From contig NZ_JARVWS010000002.1 in the NCBI RefSeq assembly GCF_029846275.1, forward strand, positions 620,001 through 684,000: 64,000 nt of DNA. The letters run 5' to 3'. Numbering within the stretch: position 1 is the stretch's first letter; every line of letters begins with the position of its first letter. This DNA is from Nocardioides sp. CER19 (GTDB lineage: Bacteria; Actinomycetota; Actinomycetes; Propionibacteriales; Nocardioidaceae). Below the pieces are notes generated by a model. It saw only the letters and a list, made by a program, of their open reading frames with translations, made no database searches and was not told the origin of the DNA. Shown here piece by piece: positions 49,449 through 57,674 of the stretch. A program made the position numbers and the translations under genes.

Positions 49449-50426
49449 TCAGCCAGGCACCAGCCACCGGCGGGCCGTCGACCTGTCGACGCGGTCGGTC
49501 CGCACCAGGTCCCAGAGCGTCTCGTTCCCGTCGCCGGACCGGGGCGTGGCCACGAACATCATGTCGGCCGACCGGAGGTGGCGCAGCGAGAAGACCAGTC
49601 GGTTCATCTCCCACGCCGACCACTGGTCGTCGACCGTGCTGTGGCCCGCGAGCCTCCGGAGGAAGCCGTAGAGCATGCGCGGGTGGCGGGCCATCTCCTG
49701 GTGCAGGCTGCGGCGCAGCACCTCGCCCAGGACCGCCTGCTGCCGTCGTTCGCTCGCGACCTCGTCGCCAGGCACACCGGGACGCGGCCGGGCGTAGTCC
49801 AGTGCGGAAGGCCCGGTGAAGTAGCGCAGGCCCGGCAGCCAGACCGACCCGTCCAGGTTGTCGCGCACGGGCTGCGGCACCTCCAGCTCGATGCCGCCGA
49901 CCTCGTCGGTGAGCTCGCCGAACTCCTGCCAGTCCACGATCGCGACGTGGTCGACGCGGATGCGGGTCGCCTGCTCCACGGCGCCGACGACCGACGCGGT
50001 CCGCGGGCGGGCGGGGGTCGCGTCGGCGCCGGCACCGGTCCACACGGCCGGCGACAGCGCCGCGACGACGGCCGATCGGCGATCGCTCGAGAGGTGGACC
50101 AGCATGGCCGCGTCGGAGCGGTCGGTCCGGGGCAGCGTCGCCCAGTCGGCCCGGTGGTCGGTGACGACGAGCAGGAGGTTGACGGCCCCGGCTCCCGGTT
50201 CGGCGCCGGTCGGCCGGGCCGGTCGGTCGTGGAGCCCCGCGAACGCGTCGTCGATGCGGTCGAGCCGGCCGATGATCCGGTGCTCGAGATACCACCCCGA
50301 GGCCACCGGGATCGCGACGAGCAGGAGCACCAACCAGAGGCCGACCGTGCGCCGGCGGGAGCCCGGCCGCCTCGACCGGCGCTCGGACGCCGGGACCAGC
50401 GCGATCACGGTGGCAGGTAAAGCCAT
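49449..50426 (-). CDS. LCP-family protein with degenerate active site
   Basis: A 325-residue membrane protein with the same layout as the LCP at 48224: one helix (VGLWLVLLLVAIPVASGWYL), then LLLVVTDHRADW, TDRSDAAMLVHL, DYARPRPGVPGDEVASERRQQ, and MLYGFLRRLAGHSTVDDQWS, as in its neighbour. However, SIPRD is changed to a stretch reading AALSPAVWT, and the K-N-AY-GG motif is absent (only PARPRTASVVGAVEQ). The conserved Arg/Asp that bind the lipid diphosphate are therefore partly missing. It may be a non-catalytic partner of the intact LCP. Motif G lies 35 bp upstream. Confidence 0.85.
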   Translation of the reverse strand: MALPATVIALVPASERRSRRPGSRRRTVGLWLVLLLVAIPVASGWYLEHRIIGRLDRIDDAFAGLHDRPARPTGAEPGAGAVNLLLVVTDHRADWATLPRTDRSDAAMLVHLSSDRRSAVVAALSPAVWTGAGADATPARPRTASVVGAVEQATRIRVDHVAIVDWQEFGELTDEVGGIELEVPQPVRDNLDGSVWLPGLRYFTGPSALDYARPRPGVPGDEVASERRQQAVLGEVLRRSLHQEMARHPRMLYGFLRRLAGHSTVDDQWSAWEMNRLVFSLRHLRSADMMFVATPRSGDGNETLWDLVRTDRVDRSTARRWLVPG

Positions 50427-50460
50427 GCGCCCCGTCGTGGCGAGCCCGCGCCCGCCAACT

Positions 50461-50475
50461 ACTCAATATTCGGGT
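50461..50475. promoter_or_regulatory. Promoter motif, site G (divergent LCP / ligase region)
   Basis: ACTCAATATTCGGGT, preceded by CAACT. It is 35 bp from the degenerate LCP start and 95 bp from the ligase start, in the region separating these divergent genes. Confidence 0.55.
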
Positions 50476-50570
50476 GATCCGGGCGGGCCGCCGGGGTGCG
50501 GCGCGTGCGCGCCCGATGCTGGGGCGGTCGACGACGGCTCGGGGCCCGGTCCCCGCACAAGGGGTGTCAC

Positions 50571-52085
50571 ATGAACACGGCTGCCTTCCTGTTGGACGCG
50601 GCGCACGGTGCCGCGACCGTCATGAGCGAGGCCGGCCGCGAGCACACGTACGACGACCTGCGGACCGAGGCCGCTGCGCTGGCCGCCCGGCTGGCCGCCG
50701 CCGACCTGCCGCCCGGGACACCGGTCGGCCTGGTCGCGCCGAACGGGATGTTCTGGGCGAGCGCCTACCTCGCCGCGCTGTCCCGTGGCCTGGTTGTCGT
50801 TCCCATCCCGGTGACCCTCACACGGGACGAGGCGCTGGCACGGCTGCGCTGGGTGGGCGCCCGGGCGGTGTTCCTCGGCCGGCGCCAGGTGCGGGAGCTC
50901 CCCACCGAGTCGCTGACCGACGTCCTCGTCGTCGCCGAGCAGGCGCCGGGGGACCCCATCGGGTCGCCGGGTCCGCTCGAGCACGTCGCGGTGGATCCGG
51001 ACGCCGACGCCGTCTACATGTTCACCTCGGGCACGACCGGCCGACCGCGCGTCGCCCGGCTCACCCACCGCAACCTCCAGGCCAACACGGAATCGATCCT
51101 CGGTTATCTCGACATCCGGCCGGACGACCGGATGCTGGTCGTGCTGCCGTTCTCCTACGTGTTCGGCGCCTCCCTGCTCCACACGCACCTGCGGGCGGGT
51201 GCCGCGGTGGTGATCCAGCCCAACTTCGTCTACCCCCAGTCGGTCGTGGAGAAGCTCGTCGCCGAGCGGTGCACCGGCTTCGCCGGCGTACCGTCCACGT
51301 TCCACCTGCTGCTGCGCAGCAGCTCCTTCGGCCACGAGGCAGTGCCGGGTCTGCGGAGCGTCCAGCAGGCGGGCGGACGGCTCGAGCCCGCGGTCCTCCA
51401 CGAGCTGCTCGCGGCGCAGCCCCAGGCACGGGTCTTCGTCATGTACGGGCAGACCGAGGCCACCGCCCGCCTCTCCTACCTCCCGCCGGAGGAGCTGCTG
51501 CGCCGGCCCGGCTCGATCGGGCGGGGCATCCCCGGGGTCGAGCTCAGCGTGCGCGACGAGCACGGCGAGCCCGTGGCACCGGGCCAGGTCGGCGAGATCT
51601 GGGCGCGGGGTGCGAACGTGTCGCCGGGCTACCTCGACGACCCCGAGGCGACCGCGCGGAAGATGCCCGACGGCGTCCTCCGCACCGGCGACCTCGCCCG
51701 CGTCGACGAGGACGGCTACCTCTACGTCGTCGACCGCAGCGAGGACTTCATCAAGTCGTGGGGGCACCGGGTCGCCAGCCAGGACGTCGAGGCGGTGGCC
51801 ATGGAGCTGCCCGACCTGGTCTCCGCCGCGGCCGTCGGCGTTCCCGACGCCGCCGCGGGCGAGCGGATCGAGGTCGTCGCCGTCAGGCGGCCGGGCTCGG
51901 AGGTCCAGCCGTCGGACGTGCAGGCACACTGTCGCACCCGGCTCGCCAAGCACCTGGTCCCCGAGGCCGTCCACTTCGTCGACCGGCTGCCGCTCAACGC
52001 GAACGGCAAGGTCGTCAAGCGGGAGGTCCGCGCCCTCTGCGTGCGACTGGCCGAGGAGTCCGTCTCAGGGCTGCGCGCGAGCTGA
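50571..52085 (+). CDS. AMP-dependent acyl-CoA/ACP ligase
   Basis: A 504-residue adenylating enzyme of the ANL superfamily from ATG 50571. YMFTSGTTGRPRVARLTH is the ATP loop (A3), FVMYGQTEATARLSYL the A5 motif, GVLRTGDLARVDEDGYLYVVDRSEDFIKSWGHRV the A7-A8 hinge, and LPLNANGKVVKREV holds the catalytic Lys near the C-terminus. It activates a carboxylic acid as adenylate and loads it on CoA or a carrier. ACP and AcpS genes in the same locus suggest loading onto that ACP. The gene is followed by an SGNH-like protein and acpS with 10-bp and overlapping spacing. Substrate not determinable. Confidence 0.92.
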   Translation: MNTAAFLLDAAHGAATVMSEAGREHTYDDLRTEAAALAARLAAADLPPGTPVGLVAPNGMFWASAYLAALSRGLVVVPIPVTLTRDEALARLRWVGARAVFLGRRQVRELPTESLTDVLVVAEQAPGDPIGSPGPLEHVAVDPDADAVYMFTSGTTGRPRVARLTHRNLQANTESILGYLDIRPDDRMLVVLPFSYVFGASLLHTHLRAGAAVVIQPNFVYPQSVVEKLVAERCTGFAGVPSTFHLLLRSSSFGHEAVPGLRSVQQAGGRLEPAVLHELLAAQPQARVFVMYGQTEATARLSYLPPEELLRRPGSIGRGIPGVELSVRDEHGEPVAPGQVGEIWARGANVSPGYLDDPEATARKMPDGVLRTGDLARVDEDGYLYVVDRSEDFIKSWGHRVASQDVEAVAMELPDLVSAAAVGVPDAAAGERIEVVAVRRPGSEVQPSDVQAHCRTRLAKHLVPEAVHFVDRLPLNANGKVVKREVRALCVRLAEESVSGLRAS

Positions 52086-52095
52086 GGGGTGGACG

Positions 52096-52947
52096 ATGAT
52101 GCGGGTGACCTCGGTAGCGCGAGCGGCGGTCGGACCGATCGTCGTCCTGTTGTTGGTCACCGCCGCGGTGACCTGGTTCGGAAGGAGCCCCGGCGTGACT
52201 CGACCGGTCCAGTTCGATGAGCCCACCGCGACGGAGCTGCAGACGGTGGCCCGCACGAAGATCCTGTTCGGCCACCAGTCCGTGGGCGCGAACCTCCTCG
52301 GTGCGCTGCCGGACGTCTACCGGCAGGCCCACCTGCCCGCGCCGCTCATCGTGGAGACCCGCGACGTGGCGACGTCGGCACGCGGCTTCATCGCCCATGC
52401 GTACGTCGGCCGCAACGGCGACCCGCTCGGCAAGCTCGCTGACTTCTCCCGGCTCGTCGACGGGCCGCTCGGCGACGACGTCGACGTCGCGCTGGTGAAG
52501 TTCTGCTACGCCGACATCGTCGCCGGCACCGACGTCCGAGCGGTGTTCGACGCCTACACGTCGACCATGGCCGACCTGGCGGCGCGCCACCCCGACGTGC
52601 GGTTCCTCTACACGACCGCGCCGCTGACCGCCGACCGGAACGTCAAGGCGAAGATCAAGGCCGTCCTCGGCCGCGACGACGGGATGGGGCCCGACGACAA
52701 CCGAGCGCGGCAGCGCTACAACGAGCTGATCCGCGAGGAGTACGGGATGTCCGGGCGGCTGTTCGACATCGCCGCCGTCGAGTCGACCATGCAGGCCACG
52801 CCGACCAGGCGCGGCGACGGCGACGGGACCTACTACGTCCTCAACGACAACCTCCGCTCCGACCGCGGTCACCTCAACGAGCAGGGTGCGGAGGCGGCCG
52901 CCGCCGAGTTCGTCCGCGTCGTGTCGGCCAACGCGCCCGCCCGGTGA
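52096..52947 (+). CDS. Exported SGNH-hydrolase-like protein
   Basis: A 283-residue protein from ATG 52096 (GAGGGG upstream). An N-terminal helix (AVGPIVVLLLVTAAVTWF) exports or anchors it. ILFGHQSVGANLLGALP would be the region of the first SGNH motif in a variant form, VDVALVKFCYADI lies centrally, and DRGHLNEQGAEAAAAEF at the C-terminus resembles the DxxH block with the catalytic His. The classic GDS is not clear, so activity is uncertain. It could add or remove acyl groups on the glycan, as SGNH proteins do in other EPS loci. Between the ligase and acpS in one operon. Confidence 0.7.
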   Translation: MMRVTSVARAAVGPIVVLLLVTAAVTWFGRSPGVTRPVQFDEPTATELQTVARTKILFGHQSVGANLLGALPDVYRQAHLPAPLIVETRDVATSARGFIAHAYVGRNGDPLGKLADFSRLVDGPLGDDVDVALVKFCYADIVAGTDVRAVFDAYTSTMADLAARHPDVRFLYTTAPLTADRNVKAKIKAVLGRDDGMGPDDNRARQRYNELIREEYGMSGRLFDIAAVESTMQATPTRRGDGDGTYYVLNDNLRSDRGHLNEQGAEAAAAEFVRVVSANAPAR

Positions 52948-53375
52948 GCATCCACGGCGTCGGGATCGACGTCGCCGACACCCACCGGTTCTTCCGCCTG
53001 GTCGAGCGACGCGGCGACTCCTTCACGGCCAAGTGGTTCACGGCGGAAGAGATCGCCCAGTGCCACGAGCGGCGCGGCGACCGGGGCGCTCGGGCGCTCG
53101 CCGCGCGCTACGCCGCGAAGGAGGCGGTGTGGAAGGCGCTCGGCCCCGAGGACTGGAGCGCGCCGCTGCCCTGGCGCGAGATCGCGGTGCTCGACGCCGC
53201 CGCGCCCGGCCGGCTCGAGGTGAGGCTCAGCGGGGGAGCCGCCGAGCTCGCCCGGCGTCTGGGCGTGGACTCTGTCGAGGTCGCGCTGTGCCCCGGGCGC
53301 CCGGACGGCCCGGCCATCGCCGTGGCGGTGGCCGGGCGCCGCACCACCCTTCCTAGTGGTGTCCTACCTCGCTGA
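52944..53375 (+). CDS. acpS: Holo-ACP synthase (AcpS-type 4'-phosphopantetheinyl transferase)
   Basis: A 143-residue protein from GTG 52944, overlapping the previous stop by 4 bp. VGIDVADTHRFFRLVERRGD has the Mg-binding Asp and ARYAAKEAVWKAL the Glu and Lys of the AcpS signature. It transfers phosphopantetheine from CoA to ACP. Its location in the ligase operon suggests it serves the ACP at 56682 rather than, or in addition to, the fatty acid synthase. Its 3' end overlaps the convergent nadE gene by 23 bp. Confidence 0.92.
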   Translation: MSIHGVGIDVADTHRFFRLVERRGDSFTAKWFTAEEIAQCHERRGDRGARALAARYAAKEAVWKALGPEDWSAPLPWREIAVLDAAAPGRLEVRLSGGAAELARRLGVDSVEVALCPGRPDGPAIAVAVAGRRTTLPSGVLPR

Positions 53376-54342
53376 TCTCCGCGACCAGCGTGGGCGGCTC
53401 GTGCAGGTAAGCCGTCGTCCGGCGCTTCTGCTCGGTATCACGGAACACCCGCTCGACCTGTTCAACGGTGAGGCCGGTCGCCTCGGCGATCTCCTCGACG
53501 GGGACGCCGTTGTTGAGGCCGTAGAGGCACAGGTCCATGCGCTGGTAGGGGAGGGAGAAGTAGAACTCCTCCTGCGACTGCGGCAGGGAGTAGGTGTCGG
53601 TGGTCGACGGCCGCTCCTGGATCTCCGACGGCACGCCGAGGTAGGCGGCCAGCGCGTAGACCTGCGACTTGTAGAGGTGGGCGATCGGCTTCACGTCGGC
53701 CGCCCCGTCCCCGAGCTTCACGAAGAAGCCCTGGTCGTACTCGAGGCGGTTGGGCGTGCCGGCGACGAAGTAGTTCAACCGGTCCGCGTGGTAGTACTCG
53801 AGCATCTTGCGCGTCCGCTGCTTGAAGTTCGTCGCCGCGACGATCTCCAGGTAGGCGTCGGGGGTCAGCCGGCGGCTCTCCTGGTGGCCGTCGGGGTCCT
53901 CCACCACCACCGAGTAGAGCCGGAACGCGTCGGAGTCCACGACGCTGGGCAACACGATCTTGGACTTGTAGCCCGGTCCGTAGTCGGGGAAGATCCGGCG
54001 GATCGCGTCGTCGCGCCGCTCGTAGCAGCCGACGCCGGCCAGGATCGGCGAGATGTCCTCGAGGACCGAGTCGATGCCGAGGGAGTCGGTGAGCTTCATG
54101 CTGTAGGTGAGCGTCTCGGAGGACGACTCCTGCTCGGGCATGTGCAGCCCGAACACCCGCTCGGCGCCCAGCGCACGGACGCACAGGGCCGCCACGACGC
54201 TCGAGTCGATGCCGCCGGAGACCGCGACGACGGCCCCCTTGCGCTTGTTCCGGGCGGCGTAGGCGCGGATCGTCTCGGCGATCCGGGCGACCTCCGCGGC
54301 CTCGTCGATGACGAGGCTGTCGGTTCCGAACTTGGTGCTCAT
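53353..54342 (-). CDS. nadE: NAD+ synthase-like amidoligase without glutaminase domain
   Basis: A 329-residue ATP-pyrophosphatase protein. KGAVVAVSGGIDSSVVAALCV is the PP-loop, FKQRTRKMLEYYHADRLNYFVAGTPNRLEYDQGFFVKLGDG the NAD synthase core with deamido-NAD and ATP contacts, and RPSTTDTYSLPQSQEEFYF a downstream motif. Actinobacterial housekeeping NAD synthases usually have an N-terminal glutaminase domain (about 600-700 residues), which is absent here. Next to asnB, it could use ammonia or a partner glutaminase to amidate a glycan-linked carboxylate instead of deamido-NAD. Such short nadE genes recur in EPS and O-antigen loci. True NAD synthesis cannot be excluded. Confidence 0.88.
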   Translation of the reverse strand: MSTKFGTDSLVIDEAAEVARIAETIRAYAARNKRKGAVVAVSGGIDSSVVAALCVRALGAERVFGLHMPEQESSSETLTYSMKLTDSLGIDSVLEDISPILAGVGCYERRDDAIRRIFPDYGPGYKSKIVLPSVVDSDAFRLYSVVVEDPDGHQESRRLTPDAYLEIVAATNFKQRTRKMLEYYHADRLNYFVAGTPNRLEYDQGFFVKLGDGAADVKPIAHLYKSQVYALAAYLGVPSEIQERPSTTDTYSLPQSQEEFYFSLPYQRMDLCLYGLNNGVPVEEIAEATGLTVEQVERVFRDTEQKRRTTAYLHEPPTLVAEISEVGHH

Positions 54343-54345
54343 GGG

Positions 54346-56361
54346 TCAGGTCCTCACTTCGTAGTGGTCGATCGAGGGAACGTCGGGTGTGGTCGGGTCG
54401 AGGGAGTCGAAGACGGCGACGGGAGCCGGCGGCTCCGCGAGTGCCGTCCGGCCGCCCGCGACGAGCTGGCGGTGCAGCAGCTGGACCGAGAGGATCGCGA
54501 CCAGCCGCATGTTGTCGGTGTTGCTGATGCCGCGGCCGCCGTTGCGCCGGCACTTGTCGAGGAGCCGGTCGACGATCACCGGGGAGAACACGCCGGCGTC
54601 GACGACGGCCCCCGGCGACGTCACGTCGTCGAGCCAGTCCGGCGAGCCGCCGGCGAAGAAGCTCGCGGCGTCGGGGGCGCGGTAGGGCTGCTTGGGGCGA
54701 TCGACGATCTCGCGGGGGAGCAGGTCCTCGAACGCGCGCTTGAGGAGGTGCTTCTCGTCGAGGCCGAGGATCTTCTGCCGGGCCGGGAACCGGCTCGCCA
54801 GCGCCGCCACGTTGCGGTCGAGGAAGGGGAAGCGGCCCTCGACCGAGTTGCCCATCAGCATGCGGTCACCCTGCGAGGCCAGGATGTAGCCGGGCAGGAG
54901 CGTCGTCATCTCGAGCCACTGGGCGCGGGCGAGCGGGTCCCAGCTCGCGCTCGCCGCCGGCATGCCGGCGACCAGGTCGTCGGCCGAGGAGACCTCCGCG
55001 CGGGCGCCCGGCGTCAGCATCGACTTCAGCGTCGCCGTCGAGTCCCAGCGCGGCCGGTGCGACAGCGCCGGGTCCCCCGGGTCGAGGTTGCGCCCGAAGA
55101 AGCTCTTGGCGAAGGCCGGCGCCTGGTTGGGCGAGCGCCGCATCCACGGGTAGAGCAGCTCGACCGCGCGGGCCCGGCTCGGCGACTCGGGGTCGCGCGC
55201 CCAGAAGGCCCTGACCTTGGCCTCGCGGAAGATGTCGTAGCCGGCGAGCACCTCGTCCGAGCCCTCCCCGGTCACCACGACCTTGAACCCGGAGTCCCGC
55301 ACCAGGCGGGACAGCAGGAACATCGGGGCCGGCGCCGTCCGCAGCAACGGGTTCTCCGCGTGCCACACGACGTCGGGGAAGACGTCGGCGATGTCGCGCT
55401 CGGTCACGACGATGTCGCGGTGCACGGTGCCGAGGCGCTTCGCCATCAGGCCCTGGAAGCCGCCCTCGTCGAACTCGTCGTCGGCGAACCGCAGGGAGAA
55501 GGTGTGCAGCTCGGCGTCGGTGTAGGCCGCGATGGCGCTGGCCGTGACGGCGGAGTCGATGCCGCCGGACAGGTAGGCGCCGACGGGGACGTCGCTGCGC
55601 AGGAACCGCAACCGGGTGGCCTCGACGACCTGCTCGCGCAGCTCCTCGACGTTGGTCGCCAGGTCCTGCTGCGGCTCCGCACCCGCGGCCGGGAACGTCG
55701 GCTCCCAGTAGCTGTGCAGCGTCTCGGTGCCCTGCTCGACCACCACGTAGCTGCCGGGCGGCACCTGGCTCACGCCCGCGAAGACCGTCCGCGGCGCGAC
55801 GACCGACCAGAACGTGAGCACCTGGTCGAGGCCGACCGGGTCGAGGGCCCGCGACACCGCCGGGTCGACGTACAAGGCCTTCACCTCGGAGGCGAACAGC
55901 AGCCGCCGCCCCGCGCGCGTGTAGTAGAGCGGACGTACGCCGAACCGGTCCCGCGACAGCACGAGCCGGTCCGTGCGGCGGTCCCAGATCGCCAGCGCCC
56001 ACTGACCGTTGAAGCGCTCGAAGCAGCCCGGCCCCCACTCCTCCCACGCGTGCACGATGACCTCGGTGTCGCTGTGGGTGCGGAACGTGTGCCCGCGGTC
56101 GCGGAGCTGGGCGGCCAGCTCGACGTAGTTGAAGATCTCGCCGTTGAAGGTGACCCAGACGCGGCCGTCCTCGTTGCACATCGGCTGGACGCCGTGCGCG
56201 GTGTCGATGATCGCGAGCCGGGTGTGGCCGAGCGCCACCCTCTCGTCGCGGAAGAGCCCGCTGCCGTCGGGGCCGCGGTGGGAGAGGGCGCCCATCATCC
56301 GGGTGACCAGCCCGCCGTCGGGTCGCTCGGCGGGGGAGTAGACCCCGCAGACACCGCACAT
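54346..56361 (-). CDS. asnB: Asparagine synthase-like glutamine amidotransferase
   Basis: A 671-residue AsnB. Cys2 (MCGVCGVY) is the glutaminase nucleophile, with LSHRGPDGSGLF, LAIIDTAHGVQPM, WVTFNGEIFNY and HSDTEVIVHAWEEWG in the Ntn-hydrolase domain. The synthetase domain has VGAYLSGGIDSAVTASAI (PP-loop) and GEGSDEVLAGYDIFREA. In polysaccharide loci such enzymes amidate sugar acids or other carboxylates using glutamine. Only 3 bp separate its stop from the nadE start; its ATG overlaps the ACP-like gene's stop (TGATG). All catalytic residues look intact. Confidence 0.94.
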   Translation of the reverse strand: MCGVCGVYSPAERPDGGLVTRMMGALSHRGPDGSGLFRDERVALGHTRLAIIDTAHGVQPMCNEDGRVWVTFNGEIFNYVELAAQLRDRGHTFRTHSDTEVIVHAWEEWGPGCFERFNGQWALAIWDRRTDRLVLSRDRFGVRPLYYTRAGRRLLFASEVKALYVDPAVSRALDPVGLDQVLTFWSVVAPRTVFAGVSQVPPGSYVVVEQGTETLHSYWEPTFPAAGAEPQQDLATNVEELREQVVEATRLRFLRSDVPVGAYLSGGIDSAVTASAIAAYTDAELHTFSLRFADDEFDEGGFQGLMAKRLGTVHRDIVVTERDIADVFPDVVWHAENPLLRTAPAPMFLLSRLVRDSGFKVVVTGEGSDEVLAGYDIFREAKVRAFWARDPESPSRARAVELLYPWMRRSPNQAPAFAKSFFGRNLDPGDPALSHRPRWDSTATLKSMLTPGARAEVSSADDLVAGMPAASASWDPLARAQWLEMTTLLPGYILASQGDRMLMGNSVEGRFPFLDRNVAALASRFPARQKILGLDEKHLLKRAFEDLLPREIVDRPKQPYRAPDAASFFAGGSPDWLDDVTSPGAVVDAGVFSPVIVDRLLDKCRRNGGRGISNTDNMRLVAILSVQLLHRQLVAGGRTALAEPPAPVAVFDSLDPTTPDVPSIDHYEVRT

Positions 56362-56570
56362 CAGGCGGGCCCGAGCAGACCGTCGAGGGTCGTCGCCAGG
56401 GCCTCCGGCGTGCCCAGGTGGGCGGCGTCGAGCAGCCGCGGCGGCAGCGTGATCGCGAGGGCGTCCTCGAGATAGATCGCCACGCGCACGGCCGTCAGGT
56501 CGGCGTCCTCGTCGCCACCAAAAAGGGCTATGTTCTCGTCACCGACCCGGTGACGCAGATCGTGCGACAT
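56361..56570 (-). CDS. ACP-like protein lacking the phosphopantetheine serine
   Basis: A 69-residue acidic protein from ATG 56570, with AAGGGGACG at good spacing. Its C-terminal 50 residues fit helices II-IV of acyl carrier proteins: GGDEDADLTAVRVAIYLEDALAITLPPRLLDAAHLGTPEAL can be laid over the intact ACP encoded 112 bp away, but where that has the acceptor Ser (VIDSTGILEL) this has DADLTAVRV. It should therefore not carry phosphopantetheine. It is coupled to asnB by a one-base overlap. It may be a regulatory or docking ACP mimic, or a mis-identified small helical protein. Confidence 0.6.
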   Translation of the reverse strand: MSHDLRHRVGDENIALFGGDEDADLTAVRVAIYLEDALAITLPPRLLDAAHLGTPEALATTLDGLLGPA

Positions 56571-56681
56571 ATCGTCCCCTTGCATGTCGTCCACGGTGTG
56601 CCGGACGGGCCCTCGACCGAGGACCCGTGGCCCCCAATAGGACCGACGAAAGCTGCTCACAGCCGCGTGAAGGGGACGGAA

Positions 56682-56942
56682 ATGGCTGATATTAGGGATA
56701 GGCTCGAGAAGTTCATCCTCGAGGACCTGCTGCTCGCCGACGAGTCGCGGATGCCGGCGCCGACGGACTCGCTGGTCGAGACCGGAGTGATCGACTCGAC
56801 CGGCATCCTGGAGCTCATCGAGTTCCTCGAGCAGGAGTTCGGCGTCAAGGTCGCCGACGACGAGACGGTCCCGCAGAACCTGGACGGGATCGACCGGCTC
56901 GAGGCGTTCGTGACCCGGAAGACGGCCACCGCGGGCGTCTGA
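56682..56942 (+). CDS. Acyl carrier protein
   Basis: An 86-residue ACP from ATG 56682, preceded by AAGGGGACGGAA. The segment LVETGVIDSTGILELIEFLEQEFGVKV contains the Ser of the DS motif that takes 4'-phosphopantetheine, followed by the acidic helix II. It is not the fatty-acid synthase ACP (that has GADSLD). It probably accepts the group activated by the ligase at 50571 after priming by AcpS at 52944. Divergent from the ACP-like/asnB/nadE operon and co-transcribed with the acetyltransferase-like gene 6 bp downstream. Confidence 0.92.
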   Translation: MADIRDRLEKFILEDLLLADESRMPAPTDSLVETGVIDSTGILELIEFLEQEFGVKVADDETVPQNLDGIDRLEAFVTRKTATAGV

Positions 56943-56947
56943 CGGGG

Positions 56948-57604
56948 ATGACCGCCGACCTCGTGCACGCGCCCGGCCACGGCCGCGGCGCTGGTGGACC
57001 GATGAGCGACTTCGACGTCGACCTCGCCAAGACCTACCACATCGTGCTCGGCCGGGACCGGCCGTCACGGAGGTCTCGGGTGCTCTTCTGGCTGCTCAAC
57101 TCCGAGCTGCAGGGCGTGGCGTGCTACCGCTTCGGCCGATGGGCCCGCGAGCTCCGGTCGCGGGACCGGGTCCGCGGCCTGGCGGCCGTCGCGCTCCACT
57201 GGATCTGGAACCGCCGGGTCACCCACCGCGACCACCTGGAGATCAGCAACCGGGCCGACATCGGCCCGGGCCTGCTGCTGATGCACCGGCACGGCGTGAC
57301 GATCGGGCCGGTCGTCATCGGCAGCAACTGCGTGCTCCACCAGAACGTCACGATCGGGCAGCGGGTCGCCGCCGGCGACCAGGGCGTCCCGCGCCTCGGC
57401 AACGACGTGTGGATCGGCCCCGGCGCGACCATCACCGGCGACGTCACCATCGGTGACGGCGTCACGATCTCGGCCGGCACGATCCTGTCCAGGGACGTGC
57501 CAGCGGGCTGCCTCGTCGGCGGCAACCCCGGCCGCGTGCTGGCCCAGGACTACGACAACAGCGCGATGATCAACTTCGTCCTCCCCGGGGGCGTCGAAGG
57601 CTGA
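56948..57604 (+). CDS. Serine O-acetyltransferase-like hexapeptide transferase
   Basis: 218 residues from ATG 56948, six bases after the ACP stop; ATG 57002 is an alternative start that drops a low-complexity leader. A helical N-terminal segment (LFWLLNSELQGVACYRFGRWA) is followed by the left-handed beta helix: ISNRADIGPGLLLMHRHGVTIGPVVIGSNCVLHQNVTIGQ and GNDVWIGPGATITGDVTIGDGVTIS. The helix matches CysE/WcaB-type acyltransferases, with the acceptor His in MHRHGV. In this locus it more likely acetylates or acylates a glycan or ACP-bound group than serine. A strong terminator follows. Confidence 0.85.
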   Translation: MTADLVHAPGHGRGAGGPMSDFDVDLAKTYHIVLGRDRPSRRSRVLFWLLNSELQGVACYRFGRWARELRSRDRVRGLAAVALHWIWNRRVTHRDHLEISNRADIGPGLLLMHRHGVTIGPVVIGSNCVLHQNVTIGQRVAAGDQGVPRLGNDVWIGPGATITGDVTIGDGVTISAGTILSRDVPAGCLVGGNPGRVLAQDYDNSAMINFVLPGGVEG

Positions 57605-57611
57605 GCCGCGC

Positions 57612-57648
57612 GGCCCGGGCGCCCCTGTCGAACAGGGGCGGCCGGGCC
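57612..57648 (+). terminator. Intrinsic terminator after the acetyltransferase-like gene
   Basis: The arms 57612-57628 and 57632-57648 (ACAGGGGCGGCCGGGCC) pair at 16 of 17 positions around a CGA loop and are followed by TTTCGGTTT. It closes the ACP operon. Confidence 0.88.
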
Positions 57649-57674
57649 TTTCGGTTTCCTGGGGAAACCTCCCT

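Noticed and set aside
56632..56642. CCCCCAATAGG in the ACP divergent promoter region
   Set aside because: It has the left half of the locus motif but no TTGGGG arm, so it is too weak to count as a site.
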